The notes: generated by a model from the letters alone, not told the origin. DNA of 64,000 bases from Clostridiaceae bacterium M8S5 (GCA_029227815.1 CP118523.1:2542001-2606000); one strand, 5' to 3'. Counted from the stretch's first letter, positions 26,198-35,726 are shown. Translations and numbers: made by a program.

Positions 26198-26750
26198 TCA
26201 CCACTATTCTAACATTATCTATATTACTAAAGCCATCATATTTCCAATTTCCATCTTCTAAGACATACCTACACTTTAAATACTCCTTGTTTGTGCTAAA
26301 TTCTCTTATTACTATTACTTGTGCATTATGCTCGTCAACTATGTAAATTTCAGATATTAAAAACTTCTCATACACTATATTAGTTTTTCTCTTTCTAGTC
26401 ATGTACTTGTTTATTTCATTAACTTTGTCATTATCGAACTTGAATTTTTGGCTAGAAAGTGTAGCTAGTATTTCATAATATGTTTGTGTTTGTATCCTAG
26501 ATTCATAAAGTAAATAGTCTAGCATGTTTATAAGCTTTATACTATTATATATCTCATCTTCTTTATTTTCCTGATAGTTTTTATACAACTCTCTACACTC
26601 TTCATGTACCTTACCAGTCTGTTTGTCTAAAAAACTATACTCATATTTACTAACAAAATCATACTCCTTATATAGCAATCTATCATTTATAAACCATATA
26701 GCTAATAATACTAATACAAGTATAGTTATATATATCTTCTTATTTTTCAT
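26181..26750 (-). CDS. Membrane-anchored protein of unknown function in the CotH-VTC cluster
   Basis: 189 residues. A single N-terminal membrane anchor (IYITILVLVLLAIWFI, residues 6-21) is followed by an extracytoplasmic domain that is mostly helical (25-110) and ends in a beta-rich stretch (IYIVDEHNAQVIVIREFSTNKEYLKCRYVLEDGNWKYDGF). I recognise no family. It lies between the 788-aa CotH gene (12 bases away) and the VTC gene (17-base overlap), so it is translationally linked and likely part of the same complex. Confidence 0.75.
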   Translation of the reverse strand: MKNKKIYITILVLVLLAIWFINDRLLYKEYDFVSKYEYSFLDKQTGKVHEECRELYKNYQENKEDEIYNSIKLINMLDYLLYESRIQTQTYYEILATLSSQKFKFDNDKVNEINKYMTRKRKTNIVYEKFLISEIYIVDEHNAQVIVIREFSTNKEYLKCRYVLEDGNWKYDGFSNIDNVRIVVNDNDQ

Positions 26751-26761
26751 AATTGCACCTC

Positions 26762-29128
26762 TTAATATTTATCACTTTCAGCTTTCAGCCAGCTAAGCCT
26801 TTTATTCATAAGTATATTTATACTTTGTATTTCCCTGCTATAAAGATTTATATTGTTTAATGATTTATATTTTCTGCACCATGCCCAATAATTTCTAGAC
26901 TGTGCTGGTGCTATTTCTTTTTTATATTGTTTTGTTTTATTTGATATATAATTTTCTGTTATCAGTTTATTAGTTATTTCTTTTATTTTACTCCAAACTT
27001 CCTTATTGAACTGAGGGCTATTCATGCATCTATTGTAAAGAGAGTTTGACATCAATGTATCGTAATCTACATAGCTTTGATTAATCATGCCAAAAACACT
27101 ATTAGAATCGTTAGGTATAAACTTAAAAGTTGTTGCCTTACCTTTTTCTCGATATACATATTGATCTTGTACTGATAGATTATTTACTCCTAATACCTGT
27201 AATATAGCGCAGTTTCTAATATAACTTTCTTTATCTATCATACTAAATATATTATTAATAAATTCTTTATCACTTGCAGTAGCTATAAATTTTACTAGGG
27301 ATTCTATCTGGCTATATCTCTCTCCAAACTCATTGATTTTAGGATGCTTTTGCTCATACCCACTATGATAGCCCAATATCGGGTCATCAGCCTTTTGCTT
27401 TGGTTGTCGCTGTTTTGGAAAGTCTTCATATTTGTTTTTATGTAAATCTAGAATAGTGTTTGTTGACTTAAAATCGGCATTTATATCCATTGCTTTGTAT
27501 AGTAATGCATTGTTAAAATTGTAGTCTCTGTTAAAATCATCTAGGTTTAAAAAATCTTCATCAATTTTTGGTGATAATACATATAACCCTTTGTAATCTC
27601 CGTCTATTATTACTTCTATAAATCTAGCTTTTAACTTACTATTACCTACACTATTCATAATATCATACATTAATTTTTTCTTTATAAGTGAACTGTCCTT
27701 ATCTATCCCATCCAATATAATTTCCCTAAAATCGCCCAGTGTTTCTATTTTATTATCTTTTTTTAGCTTTATTGAATAGTTCTTTTTAGGCTGTTTATTA
27801 TCATTATATAGTTCTATACCTGCTGATAATCGATGTGCTTCTTTTCTGCTTAAATACATAATATCACATGGCTTTTTTTCTTTTGGGTCAATTTCCTCAC
27901 CCAAATCTACATGCATAATATCCACATCACCAGTTGTAATGAAAATATCATATTCTCTAGCAACATTTTCTATAAACAACTTTCCTCGGTATATATATTC
28001 TTTAAAATCATAGCTTTTGTTATTTTCTAATAATACCCTTTGATTACTAGAATCTTGTATATATAACCTTTTGTTATCTTTTGCTTTATAACTAATTGTA
28101 TTGATTGTATCTACACCTCTAGGCAAACTTACAAATATTAAACCTTCTTTTTCATTTATCAATGCTTTTTCACCAGATATGTAAAGCTCTGTTAGATACA
28201 TATTGTCCTCTACTTTTTTTATATCTACCTTTTGATTATACATATCATCTATGTTAATACCCAAGTTTATTGCATTTTGTCTTAATGCTTCTTGGTCATA
28301 TTTATCTATATCAATAAGATTACTTGCTTTCTCATAAACCATCTGTGAATCTATTATAGGTGACAACGTTTTGCGATCTACATCTAAAGCAAAATACATG
28401 TTTGAAGTATTTATACCACCTATTAAATATCCAATAGTAGCAATGTTTTTTGTTGTACTTTCATCTATCAATTGTGTTGTGACAATCTCACTAAACAGTT
28501 TTTGGCATTGATTTTCTAAGTCCTTATGTTTGCTAGTTGTTGCTATAAAATCTATATCATATTTACCTTTTTTTCTTGAAATCTTTATTACAGCACCATT
28601 TGTTATATTATTTGACTTTAAGAAATCACTACTATATTTATCTGTTAACAAATAATATCCTTTATCTACATTATTGATGCTTACTTTACAAACATTTGCA
28701 CCTGCATTTAATAGCTTCATATTATCTGCTAAGTACATAATCTTCATGGATTTGTCTATTGCAAGTTTATCATAAGCTAATACTCTAAGTTTATCTTGTT
28801 TTATGAATGCATTATCATCCTCTATTGATAATTCAAATGATATCTCTTCACTATCTAGTGGTAAATTTTCATCAAGTTTATCTATTGTAGCTTCATATGA
28901 TATATCCTCTATATTCATAATTACTTTTCTTTTTTTGTTATTAGATGTTGCACTTGTTTTATATGTATTCATTACTTCTATATCTTTCATTGACAACGTT
29001 AAATCAATATTTTCAACATTGTATTTACTAAGATCTACATCTTTTTTCTCTATTATGGCAAATAAAAAGCATGTTGCAATAAGTAAAACACACCCAAAGA
29101 ATGTAGCTATTCTTAAAACTTTTTTCAT
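26762..29128 (-). CDS. CotH-family protein kinase-like protein, exported
   Basis: A 788-residue protein with an N-terminal membrane segment (IATFFGCVLLIATCFLFAII, about 7-26). The CotH domain occupies roughly 380-770: KKNYSIKLKK, ILDGIDKDSSLIKKKLMYDIM, ARFIEVIIDGDYKGLYVLSPKIDEDFL and FIPNDSNSVFGM are the family pattern. It is the first gene of a minus-strand cluster: CotH, 189-aa protein, VTC, DUF4956, second CotH. The ribosome site is GGAGG. The substrate is unknown; spore or envelope proteins are likely. Confidence 0.85.
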   Translation of the reverse strand: MKKVLRIATFFGCVLLIATCFLFAIIEKKDVDLSKYNVENIDLTLSMKDIEVMNTYKTSATSNNKKRKVIMNIEDISYEATIDKLDENLPLDSEEISFELSIEDDNAFIKQDKLRVLAYDKLAIDKSMKIMYLADNMKLLNAGANVCKVSINNVDKGYYLLTDKYSSDFLKSNNITNGAVIKISRKKGKYDIDFIATTSKHKDLENQCQKLFSEIVTTQLIDESTTKNIATIGYLIGGINTSNMYFALDVDRKTLSPIIDSQMVYEKASNLIDIDKYDQEALRQNAINLGINIDDMYNQKVDIKKVEDNMYLTELYISGEKALINEKEGLIFVSLPRGVDTINTISYKAKDNKRLYIQDSSNQRVLLENNKSYDFKEYIYRGKLFIENVAREYDIFITTGDVDIMHVDLGEEIDPKEKKPCDIMYLSRKEAHRLSAGIELYNDNKQPKKNYSIKLKKDNKIETLGDFREIILDGIDKDSSLIKKKLMYDIMNSVGNSKLKARFIEVIIDGDYKGLYVLSPKIDEDFLNLDDFNRDYNFNNALLYKAMDINADFKSTNTILDLHKNKYEDFPKQRQPKQKADDPILGYHSGYEQKHPKINEFGERYSQIESLVKFIATASDKEFINNIFSMIDKESYIRNCAILQVLGVNNLSVQDQYVYREKGKATTFKFIPNDSNSVFGMINQSYVDYDTLMSNSLYNRCMNSPQFNKEVWSKIKEITNKLITENYISNKTKQYKKEIAPAQSRNYWAWCRKYKSLNNINLYSREIQSINILMNKRLSWLKAESDKY

Positions 29129-29253
29129 AAAAAAACCTCCAAAACTTCCACTAACTTACCACTTAGACATTATATCATAATTTAAACATACATGACATAA
29201 TAATAATAAATTTTCATAAATATGTTCGTATCAAAAAAACACAAACAGTTAAC

Positions 29254-29865
29254 CTAGAATAATGTAAGGTCATTACTGTTTGTATCTGGCTGAATATCAA
29301 ATATATTATGATAAGGTTTCAGTAAACCGAGTAAATTAATCATCTCTGTATTTGTACCTAACCATATTGCTTCATCTTCTTCTTTTATTATCACAGGCAT
29401 TCTATTATGTATTTCTTTAATCTGCTCATTTGGATATGTTGTCAATATCGTAAAGGTTACATGTGGTTTGGCATCTATTAAAGATGTACTAAATATACCT
29501 GCTAATGAAAAGATCTTTTCATTTTCTAATCCTATCTTGTATTTAGTAGATGTATTGCCTTGTTTTTTCCATTCGTAGAACGCTGTAACCGGTATTAGAC
29601 ATCTGTTATTTTTAAAAGCATCTTTAAATAAATACTTTGTGTTCACCGTCTCACTTCTAGCATTTATTAACGGTTTATTGTTATGTGGATTAACAAATCC
29701 CCATTTCATACTTTTAAGTTTTCTTTGTTCGTCTCCTAATACTACAACAGCATTATCTGTTGGATATGTTTCTTGGTTTAATATTTCTGCTTCTAAATAA
29801 TCCTGTAGTTTATACCTCTCTATTAGCTCCATCAATGTTTTTCCCATATAGAATCTTCCACACAT
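29254..29865 (-). CDS. SRAP family protein (YedK/HMCES-like)
   Basis: A 203-residue SRAP protein. After removal of Met the catalytic Cys2 is exposed (MCGRFYM). The other active-site elements are present: NARSETV (Asn), FYEWKK (Glu), and HNRMPVII (His). These proteins form a thiazolidine crosslink with abasic sites in single-stranded DNA and so protect them. No SOS box was identified. It stands alone between the CotH cluster and the amino-acid transporter. About 245 bases upstream hold no supported gene. Confidence 0.94.
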   Translation of the reverse strand: MCGRFYMGKTLMELIERYKLQDYLEAEILNQETYPTDNAVVVLGDEQRKLKSMKWGFVNPHNNKPLINARSETVNTKYLFKDAFKNNRCLIPVTAFYEWKKQGNTSTKYKIGLENEKIFSLAGIFSTSLIDAKPHVTFTILTTYPNEQIKEIHNRMPVIIKEEDEAIWLGTNTEMINLLGLLKPYHNIFDIQPDTNSNDLTLF

Positions 29866-30111
29866 AGCTTATCCATCCTCATATTGTATTCAAAGGCGTT
29901 ATCATTATACCGCCTGAATATATTCTTTATTACATACTCGACCATATCACTAATATCTTTAAAACACGAATATATTTTTTCACTGTATTTAATTTATAGA
30001 TAATTTAAACGTTAATTCAACTATGTTCACTCCATCAATTCACATATATAGTCCTATCATATCACATTCATTTCAAAAATAATATATCTCGTATTTTAAT
30101 AAATGTATATT

Positions 30112-30834
30112 CTATATCAATACTTTACTCAAAAAATTTTTGGTTCTAGGATTCTGAGGATTAGTAAAAATCTCATATGGTTCGTTTTCTTCTATTATTT
30201 TTCCTTCATCCATAAATATGACTCTTGTCGCAACCTCTTTTGCAAAACCCATCTCGTGTGTTACTACTACCATAGTCATCCCTTCTGATGCTAACTCTTT
30301 CATTACATCAAGAACTTCTCCAACCATTTCTGGGTCTAGTGCTGATGTTGGTTCGTCAAACAAAAGTACATCTGGCATCATAGCCATTGCTCTAGCTATA
30401 GCTATTCTTTGCTTTTGACCTCCTGATAATTGTTTAGGATAACTGTCTGCTTTCTCTAATAGCCCAACTCTTTTTAGTAGCTTTTTTGCCCTTTCTTTTA
30501 CTACATCTTCTTTTTCTAGCTTAGCTTTTATAGGTGCTAATGTTATATTATCTAAAACACTCATATGAGGAAATAAATTAAAACTTTGAAATACCATGCC
30601 CATTTTTTGCCTAAGCTCGTTAAGATTACTGTCTTCTTTTAAGTTCTCTCCTTCAAATATTACTTCTCCTCCTGTAGGCTTCTCTAGTAGATTAAGACAT
30701 CTTAAAAATGTACTCTTTCCTGATCCACTCGGCCCTATTATAACTACTACTTCACCTTTTTTTATCTCTTGATTAATTTCCTTTAATACAAGATTATTAC
30801 CAAATTTTTTACTTAAATTTTTTATCTCTAGCAT
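30112..30834 (-). CDS. Polar amino acid ABC transporter, ATP-binding protein
   Basis: A 240-residue ATPase with Walker [10 protein letters not shown], the signature [18 protein letters not shown] and Walker [16 protein letters not shown]. GlnQ/HisP-type features include [24 protein letters not shown]. It starts 7 bases inside the end of the permease gene. It energises uptake of polar amino acids such as Gln, Glu, Arg or cystine. No substrate-binding protein gene lies beside it in the window. Confidence 0.93.
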   Translation of the reverse strand: MLEIKNLSKKFGNNLVLKEINQEIKKGEVVVIIGPSGSGKSTFLRCLNLLEKPTGGEVIFEGENLKEDSNLNELRQKMGMVFQSFNLFPHMSVLDNITLAPIKAKLEKEDVVKERAKKLLKRVGLLEKADSYPKQLSGGQKQRIAIARAMAMMPDVLLFDEPTSALDPEMVGEVLDVMKELASEGMTMVVVTHEMGFAKEVATRVIFMDEGKIIEENEPYEIFTNPQNPRTKNFLSKVLI

Positions 30835-31505
30835 CTATTCATTCTCCTCTCTAGTACATACATGCCCTTTGATAGAGAAAATGTTATTATAAAGTATATC
30901 ATTGCTACTACCAATAATGGTTCAAATGGCTTAAATGTATTTCCTCTAATTGTCTCAGCATTGTACATCAAATCATGAATTCCTATCATTGACACTATTG
31001 CAGATTCCTTTATCAGTGTTATAAATTCGTTAACTAAAGCTGGTAGTATATTTCTAACTGCTTGAGGTAAAACTACATATCTCATAGTTAAACCATAGTT
31101 CATTCCTAGTGAACTAGATGCCTCAATTTGCCCTTTATCTACCGCATTAATGCCTGCTCTTACTATCTCTGCTATGTATGCTCCACTATTTATTGATAGC
31201 GCAACTATAGCTGCAATAAGATCACCATAATCTTCTCCTATAACTGGGATGTCGGAAAAATCGATTCCTAATTGTGGCAATCCGTAATATACAATAAACA
31301 GCTGTACTAAAATTGGAGTCCCCCTTATAAATTCAATATATACTGTAGCTATTGCTTTAAATATCTTATTCTTTGATATCCTAAGCAGTGCCACAAGCAC
31401 ACCTATAATTATCCCAAATATAATAGTAAATAATGATAATAGTATCGTTACTTTGGCTCCATCTATAAAAAATGGATAGTATTGCTTCATAAAACTGAAA
31501 TCCAT
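30828..31505 (-). CDS. Polar amino acid ABC transporter, permease
   Basis: A 225-residue HisMQ/GlnP-type permease with about five membrane helices. The family pattern [23 protein letters not shown] and the EAA loop [30 protein letters not shown] are clear. Only one permease gene is present, so the complex is likely a homodimer. It is preceded by a strong promoter and a long 5' leader with a 24-bp hairpin. The expected binding-protein gene is missing. Confidence 0.93.
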   Translation of the reverse strand: MDFSFMKQYYPFFIDGAKVTILLSLFTIIFGIIIGVLVALLRISKNKIFKAIATVYIEFIRGTPILVQLFIVYYGLPQLGIDFSDIPVIGEDYGDLIAAIVALSINSGAYIAEIVRAGINAVDKGQIEASSSLGMNYGLTMRYVVLPQAVRNILPALVNEFITLIKESAIVSMIGIHDLMYNAETIRGNTFKPFEPLLVVAMIYFIITFSLSKGMYVLERRMNRC

Positions 31506-31531
31506 ACGACTCCCCCTCTTACTGTTTAGCT

Positions 31532-31589
31532 AAGACATATAACAAGGGAATCTGCTCTATATCAAAGCAGTTCCCTTGTTACATGTCTT
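31532..31589 (-). promoter_or_regulatory. Long hairpin in leader of amino-acid ABC operon
   Basis: Near-perfect arms of about 24 bases (outer AAGACAT.TAACAAGGGA, inner CTGCT/AGCAG) with a 9-base loop. It lies between the promoter and the permease start. No T-run follows on the minus strand, so it is not a classical terminator. It may control translation or protect the mRNA end. Confidence 0.6.
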
Positions 31590-31615
31590 AATAATTTCAT
31601 TTGTTCATTTATATG

Positions 31616-31645
31616 ATTATAAACTGTATAGAGAGTCTATGTCAA
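31616..31645 (-). promoter_or_regulatory. Promoter of amino-acid ABC operon
   Basis: Minus-strand TTGACA (31645-31640), 18-bp spacer, TATAAT (31621-31616). The leader from here to the permease start is about 105 bases and carries the hairpin at 31532-31589. Confidence 0.8.
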
Positions 31646-31691
31646 GATTTTTTTAAATAAAAATAAATTATTATGTTTATTTATTCATCAA

Positions 31692-32630
31692 TTATTCTAT
31701 TTCACTTAGGTTTAAATTTATCCATTTGAGTATATATTCATACACTTCATCTTTATTTGTTTCATTTAATAATTCATGTCTCGCATTTTTATAAATCTTC
31801 ATTTCTATATTATTTATTCCAAATTTTTTATATAATTGATATACTTTATTAACGCCAATAGAATTATTGCCAACTGGATCTTTATCTCCTGATATTAATA
31901 ATATAGGGATAGTTTTTGGAATATTTATTATATTTTTTTTCTTGTGAATTTCTCTTAACCCGGATAGTAAATCATAAAAAAAGCCTGCTGTAAATACCTC
32001 TCCACACAACTCATCTTCTACATATTTATCCACCTCTTTTTCATCTCTGCTAAGCCAATCAAAATCAGTTCTTACTGGACTAAAACTTTTATTATAGCCT
32101 TTAAATGATAATAAATTCATCAACTTACTCTTTTCCTTTTTACCTTTGATTAATATTACTAATTTTGATATGAATTTGCCAAGAGAAGTCGTAGAAAATG
32201 CGCCATATCCTGTGCCAGAAAGTACTACTATATCTACTGTTTTTGGATATTTATAAATATATGTTCTAGAGAGAAATGAGCCCATGCTATGTCCAAATAG
32301 TATTATTGGTAAGTTACTATAGTGTTTACTTACTTCCTGATTAAGTATAAACATATCTTCAACTACACTATTCCAACCATCGTTATCTGAAAAATGTCCT
32401 ATCGTTCCATTATCTATTGCTTCTTTTCCATGACCTCTATGATTATTACCATATACTATAAATCCGTTCCTAACTAGATATTTCGCAAAGTCATCATATC
32501 TATCTATATGCTCTGCCATACCATGAGCTATTTGCACAACTCCCTTTATTTTTTTACCATTATCGTCACTCCAACATATGCATTCTATGTTATGATCACC
32601 ATTTACAAGTTTAAAACGATTTATATTCAC
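31692..32630 (-). CDS. Lysophospholipase / monoacylglycerol lipase-like hydrolase
   Basis: A 312-residue alpha/beta hydrolase of the serine-aminopeptidase S33 / monoacylglycerol lipase type. Visible: QIAHGMAEHIDRYDDFAKYL (oxyanion hole HGM), NNHRGHG, LFGHSMGSFLSR (nucleophile Ser in GHSMG), SGDKDPVGN (Asp) and KNARHELLNE (His). Start: a TTG at 32648 overlaps the ribosome site; GTG 32630, 10 bases after GGGAGG, is more likely. It is cytosolic. A terminator lies just upstream, so the gene is transcribed separately from deoC. Confidence 0.88.
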   Translation of the reverse strand: MNINRFKLVNGDHNIECICWSDDNGKKIKGVVQIAHGMAEHIDRYDDFAKYLVRNGFIVYGNNHRGHGKEAIDNGTIGHFSDNDGWNSVVEDMFILNQEVSKHYSNLPIILFGHSMGSFLSRTYIYKYPKTVDIVVLSGTGYGAFSTTSLGKFISKLVILIKGKKEKSKLMNLLSFKGYNKSFSPVRTDFDWLSRDEKEVDKYVEDELCGEVFTAGFFYDLLSGLREIHKKKNIINIPKTIPILLISGDKDPVGNNSIGVNKVYQLYKKFGINNIEMKIYKNARHELLNETNKDEVYEYILKWINLNLSEIE

Positions 32631-32654
32631 TTTATTATATCCTCCCAATTTACA

Positions 32655-32684
32655 AAAAAGGACTCCAATATCTGAGTCCTTTTT
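32655..32684 (-). terminator. Terminator of the pduL-deoC operon
   Basis: Stem AAAAAGGACTC/GAGTCCTTTTT with an 8-base loop and a T-run on the minus strand. Confidence 0.9.
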
Positions 32685-32709
32685 CTATGTATAAACATAT
32701 TAAATTCTT

Positions 32710-33360
32710 CTATTTAGTACCCTCTGCTATTGCAACTGAAGCACTTGCTCCTATTCTTGTTGCTCCAGCATCAATCATTTCTACTGCTTTTTCGTATGTT
32801 CTAACTCCACCCGAAGCTTTAACTCCTATGTTCTGACCTACTGTTTTTCTCATAAGTTTTATATCTTCTACAGTAGCACCTCCTGTGCTAAAACCTGTGG
32901 ATGTTTTTACATAATCTGCTCCTGCTTCTTTAGATAGCTCACATGCTTTTATTTTTTCTTCATCTGTCAGTAAGCAAGCTTCTATTATAACTTTAACTAT
33001 TGCATTTCCTTTTGCATTTACTACCGCCTCTATATCTCTTTTTACTAGGTCATAGTTTTTCTCTTTTAGTGCTCCGATATTAATAACCATATCTAGTTCG
33101 TCCGCTCCATTTTTAACTGCATCTTGTGATTCAAATGCTTTAACTTCTGGAGTATTTGCTCCTAAAGGAAATCCTATAACTGTTGTAACTTTAACGTCAC
33201 TTCCTTCTAGTTCTTGTTTAACTAGCTTTACATGAGTTGGATTAACGCAAACTGATGCAAAGTTAAATTTCTTAGCTTCCTCACATAACGCTTTAACCTC
33301 ACTAGTTGTAGCATTAGCCTTTAATATAGTATGGTCTATCTTTGAAGCTACATTTTTCAT
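32710..33360 (-). CDS. deoC: Deoxyribose-phosphate aldolase
   Basis: A 216-residue class I aldolase that splits 2-deoxyribose-5-phosphate into glyceraldehyde-3-phosphate and acetaldehyde. The Schiff-base Lys is in [16 protein letters not shown] and the second active-site Lys in [24 protein letters not shown] at the start and [15 protein letters not shown] are family signatures. It lies 13 bases after the phosphotransacylase gene, so the acetaldehyde produced could feed acyl-CoA and acyl-phosphate steps. Confidence 0.97.
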   Translation of the reverse strand: MKNVASKIDHTILKANATTSEVKALCEEAKKFNFASVCVNPTHVKLVKQELEGSDVKVTTVIGFPLGANTPEVKAFESQDAVKNGADELDMVINIGALKEKNYDLVKRDIEAVVNAKGNAIVKVIIEACLLTDEEKIKACELSKEAGADYVKTSTGFSTGGATVEDIKLMRKTVGQNIGVKASGGVRTYEKAVEMIDAGATRIGASASVAIAEGTK

Positions 33361-33373
33361 TATATACCCTCCA

Positions 33374-33946
33374 TTATTTAATTAATTCAACCAAATCTCC
33401 ATTTTTAACACCTGCAGCATTTCCTTCTTCTATATCAACATGCATCTCAAGTGCATATGTTGGATGAACTCTAACTAGCACATTGTTAAATACTAATCCT
33501 CTAGTTCCTCCTACTTTGATATTTACTCTTTGTTTATCTTCTACACCAAAATCTTTTGCATCATCCGTATGCATGTGTATATGTCTTGCAGCTACTATGA
33601 TTCCTTTATCTATTGTTACTTCACCTTTTGGTCCTACTATTTTAGCCCCAGGACTTCCTTCTAAATCTCCCGAATCTTTTATATCAGCCTTTACTCCTAA
33701 TTTGAATCCATCTGATAATGATATCTCTAACTGTGTTTCTTTTCTAACTGGCCCTAATACTCTAACGTTCTTTAATGTCCCTTTTGGTCCTACTACGTCT
33801 ACTTTTTCTTCACAAGCATATTGTCCTGGTTGTGATAAATCTTTCATTTTTGTAAGCTCATATCCTTTTCCAAAAAGTATTTCTACATGCTCCTTGCTTA
33901 AATGGATATGCTTGTTAGATAAAGCTATTGGTAATTGTGTTTTCAT
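33374..33946 (-). CDS. pduL: PduL-type phosphate acyltransferase
   Basis: A 190-residue PduL-family phosphotransacylase (acyl-CoA + phosphate to acyl phosphate + CoA). Metal-binding His clusters are visible: [11 protein letters not shown] near the start, [11 protein letters not shown] in the middle and [14 protein letters not shown] near the end. Start is the ATG following AGGAGG; upstream in-frame codons lack a ribosome site. There is no microcompartment shell gene nearby and no extra N-terminal targeting peptide, so it is probably a cytosolic housekeeping form. Co-transcribed with deoC. Confidence 0.9.
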   Translation of the reverse strand: MKTQLPIALSNKHIHLSKEHVEILFGKGYELTKMKDLSQPGQYACEEKVDVVGPKGTLKNVRVLGPVRKETQLEISLSDGFKLGVKADIKDSGDLEGSPGAKIVGPKGEVTIDKGIIVAARHIHMHTDDAKDFGVEDKQRVNIKVGGTRGLVFNNVLVRVHPTYALEMHVDIEEGNAAGVKNGDLVELIK

Positions 33947-34028
33947 GTGATTCCTCCTAATTTTATGCATTTACTATTATCTATATTGTTTGTTATTTTT
34001 AAATACAATATATCACTTCTGCAATAAA

Positions 34029-34057
34029 ATTATAAGACTTTTTGAATTAAAAATCAA
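34029..34057 (-). promoter_or_regulatory. Promoter of the pduL-deoC operon
   Basis: Minus-strand TTGATT (34057-34052), 17-bp spacer, TATAAT (34034-34029), about 80 bases before the pduL start. Confidence 0.75.
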
Positions 34058-34100
34058 ATATAATTCGGAATTTGAAAAATTTTTAATTTAGATAGTTATA

Positions 34101-34670
34101 TTATACCAATTCTTTACCTATGAAATATGCTCTTTTTAATATATCTTCTCTACTCTCAATTTGTTTTTTATCTGTATCTGAAACTAAAATCTCATGCGAA
34201 TAACTAGTATTTATTGCCTTAAAAAAAAGTTTTGTTACAGATATACATGAATCAAATTGCTCTTTGTAATAAGGAGCTCCTCCAACTGCTATGAATACTC
34301 CTAACCTTTTCTTTTTTACATCTATTGAAGGTTTTCTTAGCTTGTATTTACTTGACCAAAACATCTGGCATCTATCTATCATAGCTTTAGCATATGAGCT
34401 TACTGTATTAAAATACACAGGTGATCCAAATACTACTATATCTGCTTCATCAAAATCCTTATATATTTCTGTCATATCATCTTTTATTATACATTCTCCT
34501 TGATGCTCACAATAACCACATGCAGTACATGCAGATATGTTTAAATCTTTGAGATTTATCTTCTTTACTAGTATATCTTTTTCTAACAATCCATCTACTA
34601 CACTACTAACTATTTTTTGTGTATTTTCATTTCTTCTTGGACTTGCAACGATAGCTAGTGCTTTTTTCAT
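34101..34670 (-). CDS. Flavodoxin-like NAD(P)H-dependent FMN reductase family protein
   Basis: About 189 residues with a flavodoxin fold. The phosphate-binding loop is ASPRRNENT near the start, and the FMN-contact segment is FGSPVYFNTVSSYAKAMIDRCQMFW. A cysteine pair CTACGYCEHQGECIIKDDM is typical of the multimeric-flavodoxin WrbA-like/NADPH-dependent reductases of anaerobes. Start is the ATG after CAGGAGTGG, 17 bases past the folT stop, so it is co-transcribed with folT. The electron acceptor is unknown. Confidence 0.88.
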   Translation of the reverse strand: MKKALAIVASPRRNENTQKIVSSVVDGLLEKDILVKKINLKDLNISACTACGYCEHQGECIIKDDMTEIYKDFDEADIVVFGSPVYFNTVSSYAKAMIDRCQMFWSSKYKLRKPSIDVKKKRLGVFIAVGGAPYYKEQFDSCISVTKLFFKAINTSYSHEILVSDTDKKQIESREDILKRAYFIGKELV

Positions 34671-34686
34671 CCAACCACTCCTGTAA

Positions 34687-35451
34687 TTAGTCAACTTTCA
34701 TGTACTTGAAAACCTTACTTAAGGTAAATAGTGCTGATGTATATAAAGGTATTATTATTAACGCTGATAATATCCTTCCAGGTAAAAATACCATAAACCC
34801 TTTCTTAAATAGGATTGACAACCACAATGTATTTAATCCTAAAGATATGATTATATATGGCAATGTTACAATAAAAGTTATTTTATCTATACTGTAAATA
34901 CCTGCTGAAGTATTTTTCTTTTTAATTATTATTGGTAATATTACAAAAGAAAGTACTATAAATGCTCCTAAAACAATATAAACTAATGGCATTTTATCTT
35001 CATATAGATATATTTGCCCAGAAACAATGCTTAAAACTCCCTTTTTAACCATAATATATATTACTCCACCGAATATAGCTAGCATTGAACAAATATTAAT
35101 AAATGTAAAATCAAATTCTATTTTTCTTTTTTTAATAATTCCATACATTAAAGCTGGTAACATACCTCTTAGAGCAGCGCTAATTGTAAAACCAATAAAA
35201 TAAGTACCTTGTGGGAAAATAAAACATCCTATTAGATCTGCAACAATACCCACCAATGCTCCAGTTGATGGTCCATATAGTATACCTGCCATTATTATCG
35301 GAATACTACCTATCCCAAATCTTATTGCAGGTAGTCCTGCTAATGGTATCATTATTGAAACAAACCTAGTTAATACTATACTAATACATACTAATAAACT
35401 TGCCATTACTAATACTTTTGTTGTCATAGTTTTTTTTACGCTTACTTCCAT
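34687..35451 (-). CDS. folT: Folate-family ECF transporter S component
   Basis: A 254-residue membrane protein. The first 130 residues are an ECF S component, with five to six helices and the family segments LAGLPAIRFGIGSIPIIMAGILYGPSTGALVGIVADLIGCF and AALRGMLPALMYGI. About 100 extra residues with further helices follow, longer than the usual S component (about 170-180). The gene is directly behind a tetrahydrofolate riboswitch, which supports folate as ligand. The shared ECF energising module is not in the window. Confidence 0.88.
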   Translation of the reverse strand: MEVSVKKTMTTKVLVMASLLVCISIVLTRFVSIMIPLAGLPAIRFGIGSIPIIMAGILYGPSTGALVGIVADLIGCFIFPQGTYFIGFTISAALRGMLPALMYGIIKKRKIEFDFTFINICSMLAIFGGVIYIMVKKGVLSIVSGQIYLYEDKMPLVYIVLGAFIVLSFVILPIIIKKKNTSAGIYSIDKITFIVTLPYIIISLGLNTLWLSILFKKGFMVFLPGRILSALIIIPLYTSALFTLSKVFKYMKVD

Positions 35452-35524
35452 TAAAAAAACTCCCTTCTTAAAATTTTGACAACACCAGCTGTTATATTTT
35501 AAGAAAAGAAGCCTTCTCTCTTAA

Positions 35525-35620
35525 ACAGCGGCAGCGACAAGAAACCGCAGGATTAAATCCTTTCGTTTAAGGGCAACCTCCCATCCCTTAACACTTAACG
35601 CTTCTTATCTACTCTGTTAT
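35525..35620 (-). ncRNA. Tetrahydrofolate (THF) riboswitch
   Basis: On the minus strand the leader contains GAGTAGATAAGAAGCGTTAA, GGGATGGG, a GGATTTAATCC hairpin and GCGGT paired with the closing CGCTGCCGC. This matches the THF riboswitch core (AGAGUAG, GCGUUAAGUG, central pseudoknot-forming loops). It lies 74-170 bases before the folT start. THF would reduce expression when folate is plentiful. A weak hairpin (TTTAAGA/TCTTAAA) follows and may be part of the expression platform. Confidence 0.85.
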
Positions 35621-35631
35621 CTCCAAACAAT

Positions 35632-35660
35632 ATTGTATATTACTTAGTGCTTTATGTAAA
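35632..35660 (-). promoter_or_regulatory. Promoter of the THF riboswitch-folT transcript
   Basis: Minus-strand TTTACA (35660-35655), 17-bp spacer, TACAAT (35637-35632), starting transcription just before the riboswitch. Confidence 0.7.
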
Positions 35661-35726
35661 TAGCTACTTTTAAAATTAATTCTTTATATTAGTTAAAAAG
35701 CCATATATAGGTTTTTTAACGAATTC

